A program made the position numbers and the translations under genes. A stretch of 64,000 nucleotides of DNA from VRUE01 sp963705635. GTDB taxonomy: Bacteria; Actinomycetota; Thermoleophilia; Solirubrobacterales; 70-9. A model generated the notes under the pieces. It saw nothing but the letters and a program-made list of their open reading frames with translations, was not told the origin of the DNA and did no database searches. Location of the stretch: the NCBI GenBank assembly GCA_963705635.1, contig CAVPKH010000003.1:62001-126000 (forward strand), given 5' to 3'. Of the stretch, positions 11,870-18,959 are shown piece by piece. Numbering within the stretch: the stretch's first letter is position 1; each line of letters begins with the position of its first letter.

Positions 11870-11980
11870 GCCTCCCTCGGCTGAGGCGGTCCGACCAAGC
11901 AGATCAAGGACGCAGGAAGCGAAGCGTGCTCTGCACGCAAGCGACCGAGGACGCCGATATGCGCCGGTCGGACCGCCTCA
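11870..11980 (-). ncRNA. Structured intergenic element, copy 1 (candidate cis-acting RNA/attenuator)
   Basis: In the sense of nadK and the MFS gene, a 14-bp arm at 11966-11979 pairs perfectly with 11883-11896. Between them lies a conserved core: GCGTCCTCGGTCGC, a 6-bp hairpin with a 3-nt loop (11924-11938), then CCTGCGTCCTTG and GCTTGGTC. The same core occurs at 56,393-56,549 with different but still paired stems. Immediately 3', CCGCCTC can instead pair with a downstream GAGGCGG followed by TTCTTT, an intrinsic-terminator shape just before the MFS start. The two pairings are mutually exclusive. The 5' arm overlaps the nadK stop codon. Function is unknown. Confidence 0.6.
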
Positions 11981-12822
11981 GACCGCTAGATGGCCGAACT
12001 TCTCGCGTATGCGGTGGTAGAAGCTGGAGCCGGGGAGCTGGGCGAGGCGGCTGACGCCGTCGGCGAAGCGCACGTCGAGGGCAGCGCCCGGGGCGAGCGT
12101 GTCGACGAGCTCGCCGTCGATGGCGACGTCGACCGGCGCCCGGCCGGCGGCGTTGCCGACGCTGAGCACGTCGGTGGGGGCCACGACCAGAGCGCGCGCG
12201 GTCAGCGAATGCGGCGCGATGTAGCTGACGACGTAGCCCTTGACCCCCCAGGCGAGGATCGGGCCCTGGTTGGCGAGGTTGTAGCCGGTCGAGCCAGCCG
12301 GCGTGGCGGCGACGAGGCCGTCGCAGCGCACGTTGCCGACCTCCTCGCCGGCGATGCGGTAGCTGAGCTCGGCGACGCGCTCCTGGGGGCGGCGGCTGAA
12401 GCTGACGTCGTTGAGGGCGAAGCGCTCCTCGCCGCCGACCTCGATCGCCAGGGCGGGCAGGTCAATCGCCTCGGTCTCTCCCCCAGGGCCCGCCGGATCC
12501 CATCCTCGGCCCCGTCGCGCTCGACCGCGGCGAGGAAGCCGACCGTGCCGAAGTTGACGCCGAAGACGGGAACGCCGGTGCCGGCAAAGCGACGCAGGGC
12601 GTAGAGGATCGAGCCGTCGCCGCCGAGCACCAGGCAGAGGTCGGGGTCGGAAGGCAGCGACTCGACCTGCTCGATGCCCTCCGCGGCGTGGCTGTGCTTG
12701 GCGATCTCCCTGGCGGTGGCGACCAGGCGCCAGCCTTGCTCGCGGGCGACGGCGGTTGCCACCGGGACTGCTTCAGTCGCGGCCGGCGGGTGCGAGTGGG
12801 TGATCAGCGCGGCGGTCTTCAT
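11978..12822 (-). CDS. nadK: NAD kinase, with one frame break
   Basis: NAD kinase makes NADP from NAD. The N-terminus MKTAALITHSHPP leads to the conserved LVLGGDGSILYALRRF (the GGDG motif) and FGVNFGTVGFL. The second half contains CDGLVAATPAGSTGYNLANQGP, the family's substrate-binding signature, and ends EKFGHLAV. A single-base discrepancy near 12,480, in a GGGGGAGAG run, separates the two halves. The region between them reads LNDVSFSRRPQERVAELSYRI in the corrected frame, so the break looks like a sequence error. The ATG overlaps the tlyA stop (TGATG), implying coupled translation. Confidence 0.9.
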
Positions 12823-13607
12823 CAGTCCGGCTCCGCCGCGGCGATCGCCGCCTCGAGGTCGACGACCTCCTCTCCGGCGCCGCCGCACCAGACGAAGGTC
12901 TCGCGATTGCCCTTCGGGCCCGGCAGTCCTGAGGAAGCGAAGCCACGAACCGGCAGGCCAAGGTCGCGCGCGGCGAGGGCCACGCCGAGGATCGCCTCGC
13001 GCCGGTCGCCAAGGTCGCGCACGACCCCCCTGCCGACGCGCTCGCGCCCCAGCTCGAACTGCGGCTTGACCATCGCCAGCACCTCGCCGCCGGGCGCCAG
13101 GCAGCGAGCGACCGCGGGAAGAATCTTCGCCAAGGAGATGAAGGAGACGTCGACCGTTGCCAAGTCGGGCGCGAAGGCAAGGTCGGCGGGCGCCAGCTCA
13201 CGCGCGTTCAGCCGCTCGATCACGGTCACGCGCGGGTCTTCGCGCAAGCTCACGTCGATCTGGCCGTAGGCGACGTCGACCGCCGCCACCCGGGCGGCGC
13301 CGCGCTGCAGCAGGCAATCGCTGAAGCCGCCGGTCGAGGCGCCGACGTCGAGGCAGTCCCGCCCGGCCACGTCGATGCCGAGGGCGCCGAGAGCGTTTTC
13401 GAGCTTGATCCCACCGCGCGAGACGAAGCGCGGGCCCGCTTCGACGATCAGCGCGTCCTCCGGCTCGACCAGCTGGCTCGGCCGCAGCGCGATCGGCCCG
13501 TCCTGGCCAATCCGCACCGCGCCCGCCCGCACCGCGCCCGCAGCCGCCGTCCGCGAGGGAAAGAGGCCGCGCTCGGCCAGGGCCGCGTCTATCCGTGCCT
13601 TCTTCAT
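12822..13607 (-). CDS. tlyA: TlyA-family 23S/16S rRNA 2'-O-methyltransferase (hemolysin-like)
   Basis: TlyA methylates rRNA riboses and affects capreomycin sensitivity in mycobacteria. An S4 RNA-binding domain occupies roughly residues 1-60 (MKKARIDAALAERGLFPSR). An FtsJ-like methyltransferase domain follows, with the SAM motif LDVGASTGGFSDCLLQRGA and ATVDVSFISL. The ATG at 13607 matches family N-termini better than the TTG three codons upstream. In related genomes dxs and tlyA are usually adjacent. Here about 5 kb of accessory DNA separates them. Confidence 0.92.
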   Translation of the reverse strand: MKKARIDAALAERGLFPSRTAAAGAVRAGAVRIGQDGPIALRPSQLVEPEDALIVEAGPRFVSRGGIKLENALGALGIDVAGRDCLDVGASTGGFSDCLLQRGAARVAAVDVAYGQIDVSLREDPRVTVIERLNARELAPADLAFAPDLATVDVSFISLAKILPAVARCLAPGGEVLAMVKPQFELGRERVGRGVVRDLGDRREAILGVALAARDLGLPVRGFASSGLPGPKGNRETFVWCGGAGEEVVDLEAAIAAAEPD

Positions 13608-13931
13608 CCGCCGCAACGGTAGCGCCGCGCGCTGCCACCGGCGCCCGCCTGGGCTCGATACAGGTTTTTAACCACGCTTTCGCTTGGCCTGGTTCGATGG
13701 GCACTGACCGGATAGCCACCGCAATGGCGGCCCATTCGGAGCAGACGGCAGTCTGTGATTGCACTCACACACAGATCGCACATACGTTCGTACGCTGTTC
13801 AAGGATTCGCAGAGGACAACCGATAAGGGGCAGATAGAAAAGACTTTTTGGCTGGGTTCGGAGTCGCCCATACGGCTCTCATCGCTTCCCACGATGAGGT
13901 GTCCGCGACTCATCAAAGGGCCCGCCTACCT

Positions 13932-13988
13932 CCCACGGATCCACATATATAGAGATACATATCTCTCCTCCCTGTAGTAACCCCAGAA
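13932..13988. repeat. Imperfect direct repeat, left copy (accessory block border)
   Basis: This copy aligns with 18811-18863 in the same orientation. Shared segments are CCACATATATAGAGAT, CTCTCCTCCCT and AGTAACCCCAGAA, with short indels between them. On the minus strand both copies show a GGAGGAGAG ribosome-binding-like sequence followed by an ATCTCTAT(A/G)TATGTGG string. The two copies lie near the two ends of the accessory block between tlyA and dxs. Confidence 0.7.
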
Positions 13989-13998
13989 CTCGCCTCGG

Positions 13999-14028
13999 CT
14001 CCCCGCCGGGGCGTTTTCTGTTGTGGGC
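13999..14028. repeat. Exact 30-bp direct repeat, left copy
   Basis: The sequence begins CTCCCCGCCGGGGCGTTTTC and is identical base for base to 15377-15406. It contains a short GC hairpin followed by CGTTTTCT, so it may also act as a terminator on the plus strand. The two copies bracket 1.35 kb that includes an integrase remnant, as attachment-site duplications do. Confidence 0.8.
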
Positions 14029-14136
14029 TTTACAGAGCCGTTTTCGGGCGGTGCGGTCAACGAGTCCGTATGCCGTCCAGACCGCCCGTGCCACAGTTCC
14101 GAGCCGGGCGAGCACCGCGTATGTATCTTTGCCTGG

Positions 14137-15180
14137 ATGCGGAGGAAGCTCGAGCGGGGGATCGCGCTGGCTATCGGGCTGGCCGCGCTGTGGGCGGCGA
14201 ATTGCGGCATGGCGAGCGCCGCCACAGGGGAAACGCTGCAGATGCAGGCGCTCCTTAACTTAGACGGCAGCGGACATCTGTTCGTCAACACCCCGAAGCA
14301 TCCGAGGACCTGGGAGGTCTGCTCGCCCGCCCTGACGGACTGCGTGCCGATCCAGTCGGACGATCCCTATGAAGGGCTGAATACCGGGGCGACCGGTCCC
14401 GGAGTCGTCTTCCAAGCCACCAGCGGCGGCGGATCGGTTGGCCTCAGCCCGCTTTGGAACGGAATGGTCGGCCCGCTCACGCCTCCATCGGTCGAAGGAC
14501 CAGTGCGGGCGAATGAGCGCGTAACACCCAGGCCAGGCACATGGCAGGGAGGTTGGCAGGGCGAAGGTGACTTCTTCCAGCTCGCGGCCTGCCGCACCCC
14601 GCAGGGCACAGAGTGCACCACCCTCACGGATTCTCACTATCCGGGCTCGTGCCCTGAAACCTCGGCGGTCCTCGACCCGGCATTCATCGGGGACTACCTC
14701 CGCGTCGCGAATCAGCGACGCGGCGCAGGCCCGCACTACGAATTGTTGTACGCGTCCGGGTCTCCTTACGATGCCCGAGGCGGCGCCTGGGAAGCGTCGG
14801 CAGTGACATCGGTAGCAGTGGTCGGGCGCATCGCGGCGCCCTCAGGACCGCGCACTGAAAAGTGCGGCTTCCCACCCCTTGATGACGTATCGATCTCAAG
14901 CAGTGGGGTCGCCAGGGTCCAGTGCGGATTGGGTTGTCATGCCGTGCTGATCGCGGGACGGGCGGGACACCATGCCCGGGTGAAACGAACACTGGCCCGC
15001 TGGCAAACGTTCCGTGATCCGACTATCTTGCGTCTGCCGCGATCCTCACTGGTACGCCTTGGAGCAGGCCAAGCCCGGATGACGCTCAAGATCGATGGCA
15101 GGCGCGTCGCTCGGCGGACTGTCGTGCTCCACAGCTACGTGACGCGTCCGTCCGGTTCCCCGTCCTCCCTGTCCCCTTGA
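14137..15180 (+). CDS. Secreted protein of unknown function
   Basis: The ATG at 14137 gives MRRKLERGIALAIGLAALWAANCGMASAA, a standard signal peptide with cleavage likely after ASA. A longer reading from 14023 would hide this signal. The mature part (about 320 aa) contains several cysteines (for example VCSPALTDCVP and CRTPQGTECTTL). It ends in a basic beta-rich segment (LPRSSLVRLGAGQARMTLKIDGRRVARR) of the kind seen at the end of actinobacterial cell-surface proteins. I do not recognise a family. Codon use is less GC3-biased than the core genes, consistent with accessory origin. It lies between the two exact 30-bp repeats. Confidence 0.7.
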   Translation: MRRKLERGIALAIGLAALWAANCGMASAATGETLQMQALLNLDGSGHLFVNTPKHPRTWEVCSPALTDCVPIQSDDPYEGLNTGATGPGVVFQATSGGGSVGLSPLWNGMVGPLTPPSVEGPVRANERVTPRPGTWQGGWQGEGDFFQLAACRTPQGTECTTLTDSHYPGSCPETSAVLDPAFIGDYLRVANQRRGAGPHYELLYASGSPYDARGGAWEASAVTSVAVVGRIAAPSGPRTEKCGFPPLDDVSISSSGVARVQCGLGCHAVLIAGRAGHHARVKRTLARWQTFRDPTILRLPRSSLVRLGAGQARMTLKIDGRRVARRTVVLHSYVTRPSGSPSSLSP

Positions 15181-15277
15181 AGATAGGCGTCCATCCGTCG
15201 CGCCGCACCTCGTCGCCGCTACCGGGCAGCAGGTGTCCGTAGATGGCGAAGGTCATCTGAATTTTCGAGTGGCCCAT
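15180..15277 (-). pseudogene. Tyrosine recombinase (phage integrase) C-terminal remnant
   Basis: The minus strand encodes MGHSKIQMTFAIYGHLLPGS, which closely matches the last catalytic segment of phage-type integrases (MGHSSIQMTFDxYGHLLPG) including the nucleophilic Tyr. The residues upstream (FAIASVLATAQTIIGSAL) do not resemble the rest of an integrase, and there is no full-length gene. It ends next to the secreted-protein gene and lies just inside the right-hand 30-bp repeat. I infer a decayed integrative element. Confidence 0.7.
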
Positions 15278-15376
15278 GAACATCGGCTCCTCCCCCCTGC
15301 GCTGCGGGGCAAGCGCGGAGCCGATGATCGTCTGTGCCGTTGCCAGCACCGAGGCAATCGCGAACGGCGCAGCGAT

Positions 15377-15406
15377 CTCCCCGCCGGGGCGTTTTCTGTT
15401 GTGGGC
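15377..15406. repeat. Exact 30-bp direct repeat, right copy
   Basis: Identical to 13999-14028, in the same orientation. It lies about 100 nt beyond the integrase remnant and about 80 nt before the next small gene. Confidence 0.8.
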
Positions 15407-15486
15407 GAGAAATATGCTTTGGCGACGGAGCAGGTGATGATTGCTGCGACTCGACGCATGGCCGGACACCTGGAGATGACCTGACC

Positions 15487-15723
15487 GTGGCGGAGCAGGT
15501 GCCTGCGGTCTGCGACGTGCTGGCCACGATCGAGCGCCGCGATTGGCCGCGACTGGAGCGCCTGCTTGACCCGGACGTCCACTGGACGACCGCGATCGAG
15601 GAGCACCTGCACGGGCCAGGCGAGGTGATCGCCCTCCTGGTCAACGATCCTCCCCCGGCTCCACCAGCGTTTCACGAAGTGCGCGATGGGCTGATCGTGC
15701 GCTGGATCGATATCCCCGGCTGA
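15487..15723 (+). CDS. Small NTF2-like (SnoaL-type) protein
   Basis: A GTG start at 15487 gives a 78-aa protein. The segment VLATIERRDWPRLERLLDPDVHWTT resembles the first helices and strand of SnoaL/NTF2-like proteins, a versatile alpha+beta cone fold used by small enzymes and binding proteins. It ends in FHEVRDGLIVRWIDI, which matches the closing strands. It is shorter than a usual member (about 110-130 aa) by one segment in the middle, so it may be a compact variant or internally deleted. No substrate can be proposed. Confidence 0.65.
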   Translation: MAEQVPAVCDVLATIERRDWPRLERLLDPDVHWTTAIEEHLHGPGEVIALLVNDPPPAPPAFHEVRDGLIVRWIDIPG

Positions 15724-15772
15724 GCCGAGGTCCGCTTCTGAGCACCAGCGAGCCGTAGAGACCGCCGAGGGC

Positions 15773-16288
15773 CTACGCGCCGCGCAGGACCTCGTCGATG
15801 AAGCTGGCCTTGGCGGCGGTGTAAGCCTCGCGGTCATGCTTGAACTCGGCGGCGAGCTGGTGCTTGATCGCGGCGTAGGCCTTGGCCACTGTGGGTTCGT
15901 CGCGCAACCGATCGCGAAAGTCCAGCTCATCGCGGAACCGGCCCGAGCCGGTCGGGACCAGGTGCAGATGATGGGTTCGGCGGCTCGGGTCGGGCTTGCA
16001 GAACCAGTGCATCTCCTCGGCGCGGTACGGCGCGTAGAGGTATTCGAGCTGCGCCAGCGCGTCAAAGCAAGCCCGTGACGCGGCAAGGCTTTCAACGCCG
16101 ACGAGGATGTCGATGATCGGCTTCGCGTCGAGCCCCGGAACCGCCGTGCTTCCGACGTGGTGAACGCCACCCGTCACCCACTCGGCTATCGCCCCCTGCA
16201 AGGCCGAGCGCTCCTGCTCGAACCGACCGGGCCAGCGGGAGTCGTAAGGCACCAGCTCGATCGGCTGATCCCCTTCGGCCTCGCTCAT
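15773..16288 (-). CDS. GrpB/UPF0157 family protein (nucleotidyltransferase fold)
   Basis: The 171-aa protein begins close to the family signature IELVPYDSRWPGRFEQE. It carries the nucleotidyltransferase-like motif HVGSTAVPGLDAKPIIDILVGV (GST...DxxD) and the conserved HHLHLVP. Family members are nucleotidyltransferase-fold proteins often fused to dephospho-CoA kinase; the substrate of standalone members is unknown. An AGGGGAGG ribosome-binding site precedes the ATG. It is full length for the family. Confidence 0.88.
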   Translation of the reverse strand: MSEAEGDQPIELVPYDSRWPGRFEQERSALQGAIAEWVTGGVHHVGSTAVPGLDAKPIIDILVGVESLAASRACFDALAQLEYLYAPYRAEEMHWFCKPDPSRRTHHLHLVPTGSGRFRDELDFRDRLRDEPTVAKAYAAIKHQLAAEFKHDREAYTAAKASFIDEVLRGA

Positions 16289-16448
16289 GCGCCTCCCCTC
16301 GGTCGCCCGGGCCGCCAGCCGCGGGCCGGGCAGTGCGAAGGTCTCCAGCCCGGCGTCATTCCTCCTGCAGGGTAGCTTCCTGACTCCCGGCGGATGACTC
16401 CACGGGCCACCAGAGAGCCAAGCGCTCGCCTGCGGGATAATCCCCCGC

Positions 16449-16979
16449 GTGAGGCGCCGGTGGGGACTGATCGCAACGGGTATCGCGACGCTGATCCTGC
16501 TCTTGGCGATGTCCCCGGCCGAGAGTCGAATGAAGGACAGCGGCGGCCCGGGGATGATTCCCTTCGAGCTGACGGGCGGCCAGGACCGGGCCGACGAGAT
16601 CCTCGCCGAATGGGGCGATGAGGGCGAGGACGCAGCTCGCGAGTCGCTCTGGATCGACTTCGGCTTCCTGCTCGCCTACGGCGCCTTCCTCACCCTCGCC
16701 CTGGCCGCGACTCGCGATCTCGCCAGGAAGCGAGGCTGGCGCCGCCTTGCCGCGATCGGCGCCGTCGTCGTCTCCTTCGGCGCCCTCGGCGCCGCCTTCG
16801 ACGCGCTCGAGAACGCCTGCCTGCTGCTCACCCTCGAGGGCGCCGGCGCCGCCTTTCCCCTCCTGGCGACGATCTTCGCCAGCTGCAAGTTCATCCTCAT
16901 CGCGATCGCGATCGCCTATCTGCTCGCCGGCCTGGCGGCGCGGCTGATCAGCCGCCTTCAGGCCCCGCGGGCGCCTTAG
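16449..16979 (+). CDS. Small polytopic membrane protein of unknown function
   Basis: The 176-aa protein has an N-terminal helix (LIATGIATLILLLAMSPAES), a polar loop of about 50 residues, and then three hydrophobic helices (FGFLLAYGAFLTLALAA, AAIGAVVVSFGALGAAF, FILIAIAIAYLLAGLAA). It starts with GTG at 16449. A -10-like GATAAT ends 7 nt upstream, so the transcript may be leaderless. No family was recognised. Confidence 0.7.
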   Translation: MRRRWGLIATGIATLILLLAMSPAESRMKDSGGPGMIPFELTGGQDRADEILAEWGDEGEDAARESLWIDFGFLLAYGAFLTLALAATRDLARKRGWRRLAAIGAVVVSFGALGAAFDALENACLLLTLEGAGAAFPLLATIFASCKFILIAIAIAYLLAGLAARLISRLQAPRAP

Positions 16980-17037
16980 CATCACCCGCCTCCACGGCGT
17001 GGTCGAGCCGGCGGAACGCGCGGACCGCGCGCCGGGC

Positions 17038-17313
17038 TTAGAGCGGGACCCAATCCTTGGGTCGCCTCACGTAGAGGCCGATCCCCTTGCCGCCGTCGAG
17101 CGGGCCGTGGCGCTCGTCGTAGACCGCGCCGAAGGCGAAGTGCTCTTCGCCGCCGGCGGCGCGCTTGGCGAAAGCGACCAGGTCGAGGAACTCCAGTTCG
17201 GAGAGGCGCTCCGGGGCCACATTGAGAAAATGACGGAATCCGCGGGCGTAAAGCTCCCGCCAGTTCTCGCGCGTAACTTCCAATTCAGGCACGCTGCGCA
17301 ACTCCATCGCCAT
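17038..17313 (-). CDS. Small hypothetical protein, divergent partner of an XRE regulator
   Basis: I start it at the ATG at 17313 (MAMELRSVPELEVTRENW); a TTG at 17343 is possible but lies in the promoter region. The protein is about 91 residues and ends GKGIGLYVRRPKDWVPL. No catalytic motif is evident and no family was recognised. It is divergently transcribed from the XRE gene at 17368 with a palindrome in between, so it is a plausible regulatory target or a toxin-like partner. There is no direct evidence for toxicity. Confidence 0.55.
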   Translation of the reverse strand: MAMELRSVPELEVTRENWRELYARGFRHFLNVAPERLSELEFLDLVAFAKRAAGGEEHFAFGAVYDERHGPLDGGKGIGLYVRRPKDWVPL

Positions 17314-17335
17314 ACTTGAGTTCAAGTCTATAGAC
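17314..17335. promoter_or_regulatory. Palindrome and -10-like element between divergent genes
   Basis: ACTTGA-GT-TCAAGT (17314-17327) is a perfect 6+6 palindrome directly upstream of the minus-strand ATG. A minus-strand TATAGA -10-like hexamer begins just beyond it. An XRE dimer binding here would block the minus-strand promoter. The regulator's identity as binder is inferred from adjacency. Confidence 0.5.
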
Positions 17336-17367
17336 CGGGGCAACCCCGGCGGGAAGCGTCTTCACGG

Positions 17368-17634
17368 ATGGCTCCCCGCAGCGAACCCCAACCCGCGCTT
17401 GGCCAGGCGATTCGTCGCCTCAGGAAAGAACGCAAGCTCAGCCAGGAGGAACTCGGGCACATGGCGGAGATCCACCCCACCTGGATCTCCCACATCGAGT
17501 CGGGGCGGGCAAACCCCGCCTGGGGGACCGTGCGCCGAATCGTCTCGGTGCTCGACGTGCCGCTCTCGGCGCTGGTCCTGTTAGCGGAGTTCCTGGCGAG
17601 GGACGCGGAGGGACGGGTGAGCGGCCAGGACTAG
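17368..17634 (+). CDS. XRE-family HTH transcriptional regulator
   Basis: The 88-aa protein is essentially a single Cro/CI-type helix-turn-helix: GQAIRRLRKERKLSQEELGHMAEIHPTWISHIESGRANPAWGTVRRIVSVLDVPLSAL. The Q-x-x-L...H-x-x-I/E-x-G pattern fits the DNA-recognition helices of XRE proteins. A short C-terminal tail suggests no separate effector domain. It probably autoregulates through the divergent palindrome just upstream. Confidence 0.88.
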   Translation: MAPRSEPQPALGQAIRRLRKERKLSQEELGHMAEIHPTWISHIESGRANPAWGTVRRIVSVLDVPLSALVLLAEFLARDAEGRVSGQD

Positions 17635-17639
17635 GGCGC

Positions 17640-18437
17640 TCAACTCGAGGGCCAGCCGGGAATCTGAGCCGGGCCGGCAAGGCCCGAGAAATCGCCCTGG
17701 TCGCGAATCTGAGTCGCCGCCGAGGCAAGCGCGCCGATCGCGGCCCAGGCCAGGGAGCCGCCGACGCTGACCCGCTGGGCGCCTGCCGCGGCGATCTCGT
17801 CCATCCTCAGGTGCGGGCGGGCGAGAACGTTGAGGGGCCCCTCGATCGCCTCGGCGACCGCGCGGATCTCCTCGACGCTGGCCAGCCCGGGCGCGTAGAG
17901 GACGTCGGCGCCGGCCCGCTCGTAAGCCTGCAGGCGGGCGATCGTGTCGTCGAGGTCGGGGTTGCCGCGGATGTGGTTCTCGGCCCTGGCCGTGAGCGTG
18001 AAGGGAAAGTCGAGCCGCCGCGCCGCCGCGCTGGCCGCGGCAACCCGCTCCACCGCCTGCTCGACCGGGTAGAGACCGGCCCCGGGGTCGAAGTCCTCGA
18101 TCGAGCCGCCGACGGCCCCCGCCCCGGCGACCAGGGCGATCGCCCGCGCGGCGTCATCCGGGCGCGGGCCGTAACCGTTCTCGAGGTCGACCGAAACCGG
18201 CAGCTCGGTGGCGAGGTCGAGCAGGCGCACGTGCTCGACCACCTGGTCGAGGCCGGCGCCACCGTCGGCGCGACCGAGGGTGAAGGCAAAGCCGGAGCTG
18301 GTCGTCGCCAGGGCTTCGAAGCCGAGCGCCGCGAGCACCCTGGCCGAGCCGGCGTCCCAGGGGTTGGGGATGACGAATGGCTCGCCCATGTGGAGCTCGC
18401 GAAAACGCGCCCCCTTCTCGGCCTGCCGATCCGCCAT
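17640..18437 (-). CDS. Isocitrate lyase/PEP mutase superfamily protein
   Basis: The roughly 265-aa TIM-barrel protein belongs to the PEP mutase/isocitrate lyase superfamily, which makes or breaks C-C or P-C bonds next to a carboxylate. Visible motifs are FVIPNPWDAGSARVL, SVDLENGYGP (metal-binding region), GSIEDFDPGAGL (Glu/Asp loop) and FTLTARAENHIRG. The KKCGH loop of true isocitrate lyases is absent, so an oxaloacetate/2-methylisocitrate-type lyase or PEP-mutase-like activity is more likely. The start is taken at the ATG at 18437, one codon after a TTG. It abuts the XRE gene tail to tail. Confidence 0.82.
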   Translation of the reverse strand: MADRQAEKGARFRELHMGEPFVIPNPWDAGSARVLAALGFEALATTSSGFAFTLGRADGGAGLDQVVEHVRLLDLATELPVSVDLENGYGPRPDDAARAIALVAGAGAVGGSIEDFDPGAGLYPVEQAVERVAAASAAARRLDFPFTLTARAENHIRGNPDLDDTIARLQAYERAGADVLYAPGLASVEEIRAVAEAIEGPLNVLARPHLRMDEIAAAGAQRVSVGGSLAWAAIGALASAATQIRDQGDFSGLAGPAQIPGWPSS

Positions 18438-18490
18438 CAAGCCAACATATCGAGGAGCCCTGCCCGCGTTCTAGGTTGCGCGAGCCCGGC

Positions 18491-18697
18491 TCAGGGTCGC
18501 ACCACGGTGTGGCTCGCTTTGAAGACGCTGATCAGCAGGTCCGGGTCGATCTTGAAGGCGACGGGATTGGTGATCACGGTCACCGGTGAGCTTTCCGGAA
18601 CCAGCGTGCCCAGGGGTGGCGTGAAGGAGAGCACCTTGAACTCACCCGGGGGGACGGACGCCGGCTGTTGGACCACCGAGACACCGCTCCGCGACAA
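18491..18697 (-). CDS. Short PASTA-like fragment
   Basis: A 68-aa reading contains PPGEFKVLSFTPPLGTLVPESSPVTVITN, which resembles a PASTA beta-lactam/peptidoglycan-binding repeat (G-x-V-L-x-x-x-P-x-x-G-T-x-V-x-x-G-S-x-V). The only in-frame start is TTG and nothing upstream extends it into a kinase or penicillin-binding protein. It may be a degraded piece of a larger gene within the accessory block. The region between it and dxs (18698-18959) holds no gene, only the repeat copy at 18811-18863. Confidence 0.3.
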   Translation of the reverse strand: MSRSGVSVVQQPASVPPGEFKVLSFTPPLGTLVPESSPVTVITNPVAFKIDPDLLISVFKASHTVVRP

Positions 18698-18810
18698 GTT
18701 TGATCTAAAAGTCCAGATCGATCAGGGGCTACGGACGAGCCGCGCGGGCACCGCGCCGCCGTGCCGATGGCACTGGCGCGGCCAACGCTGTAGATCCACG
18801 ACGCTCCCTA

Positions 18811-18863
18811 CGTGCGGACCCACATACATAGAGATGCCTCTCCTCCCTCGAGTAACCCCAGAA
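18811..18863. repeat. Imperfect direct repeat, right copy (accessory block border)
   Basis: This copy aligns with 13932-13988 in the same orientation, sharing CCACATA-ATAGAGAT, CTCTCCTCCCT and AGTAACCCCAGAA. It lies about 100 nt beyond the end of dxs, at the far side of the accessory block. Confidence 0.7.
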
Positions 18864-18959
18864 GAGACGCCGAGCAGGCTAACCGATTGAGCGCATTGGT
18901 GCAAGCCCCAATTTCGGCTGATCCGAGCCGCCGGACGCGCGCAGGGGTCGGCTGTCCGC

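Larger units (their letters stand above)
13608..14136. other. Gene-free stretch upstream of tlyA
   Basis: No convincing gene is seen in about 530 nt. Base composition is lower in GC than the flanking genes. It holds an SOS-box-like palindrome (CGCACATACGTTCG at 13777-13790, one mismatch from CGAAC-N4-GTTCG), the direct-repeat copy at 13932-13988, and the first copy of an exact 30-bp repeat with a terminator-like CCCCGCCGGGG-CGTTTTCT at 13999-14028. Confidence 0.5.
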
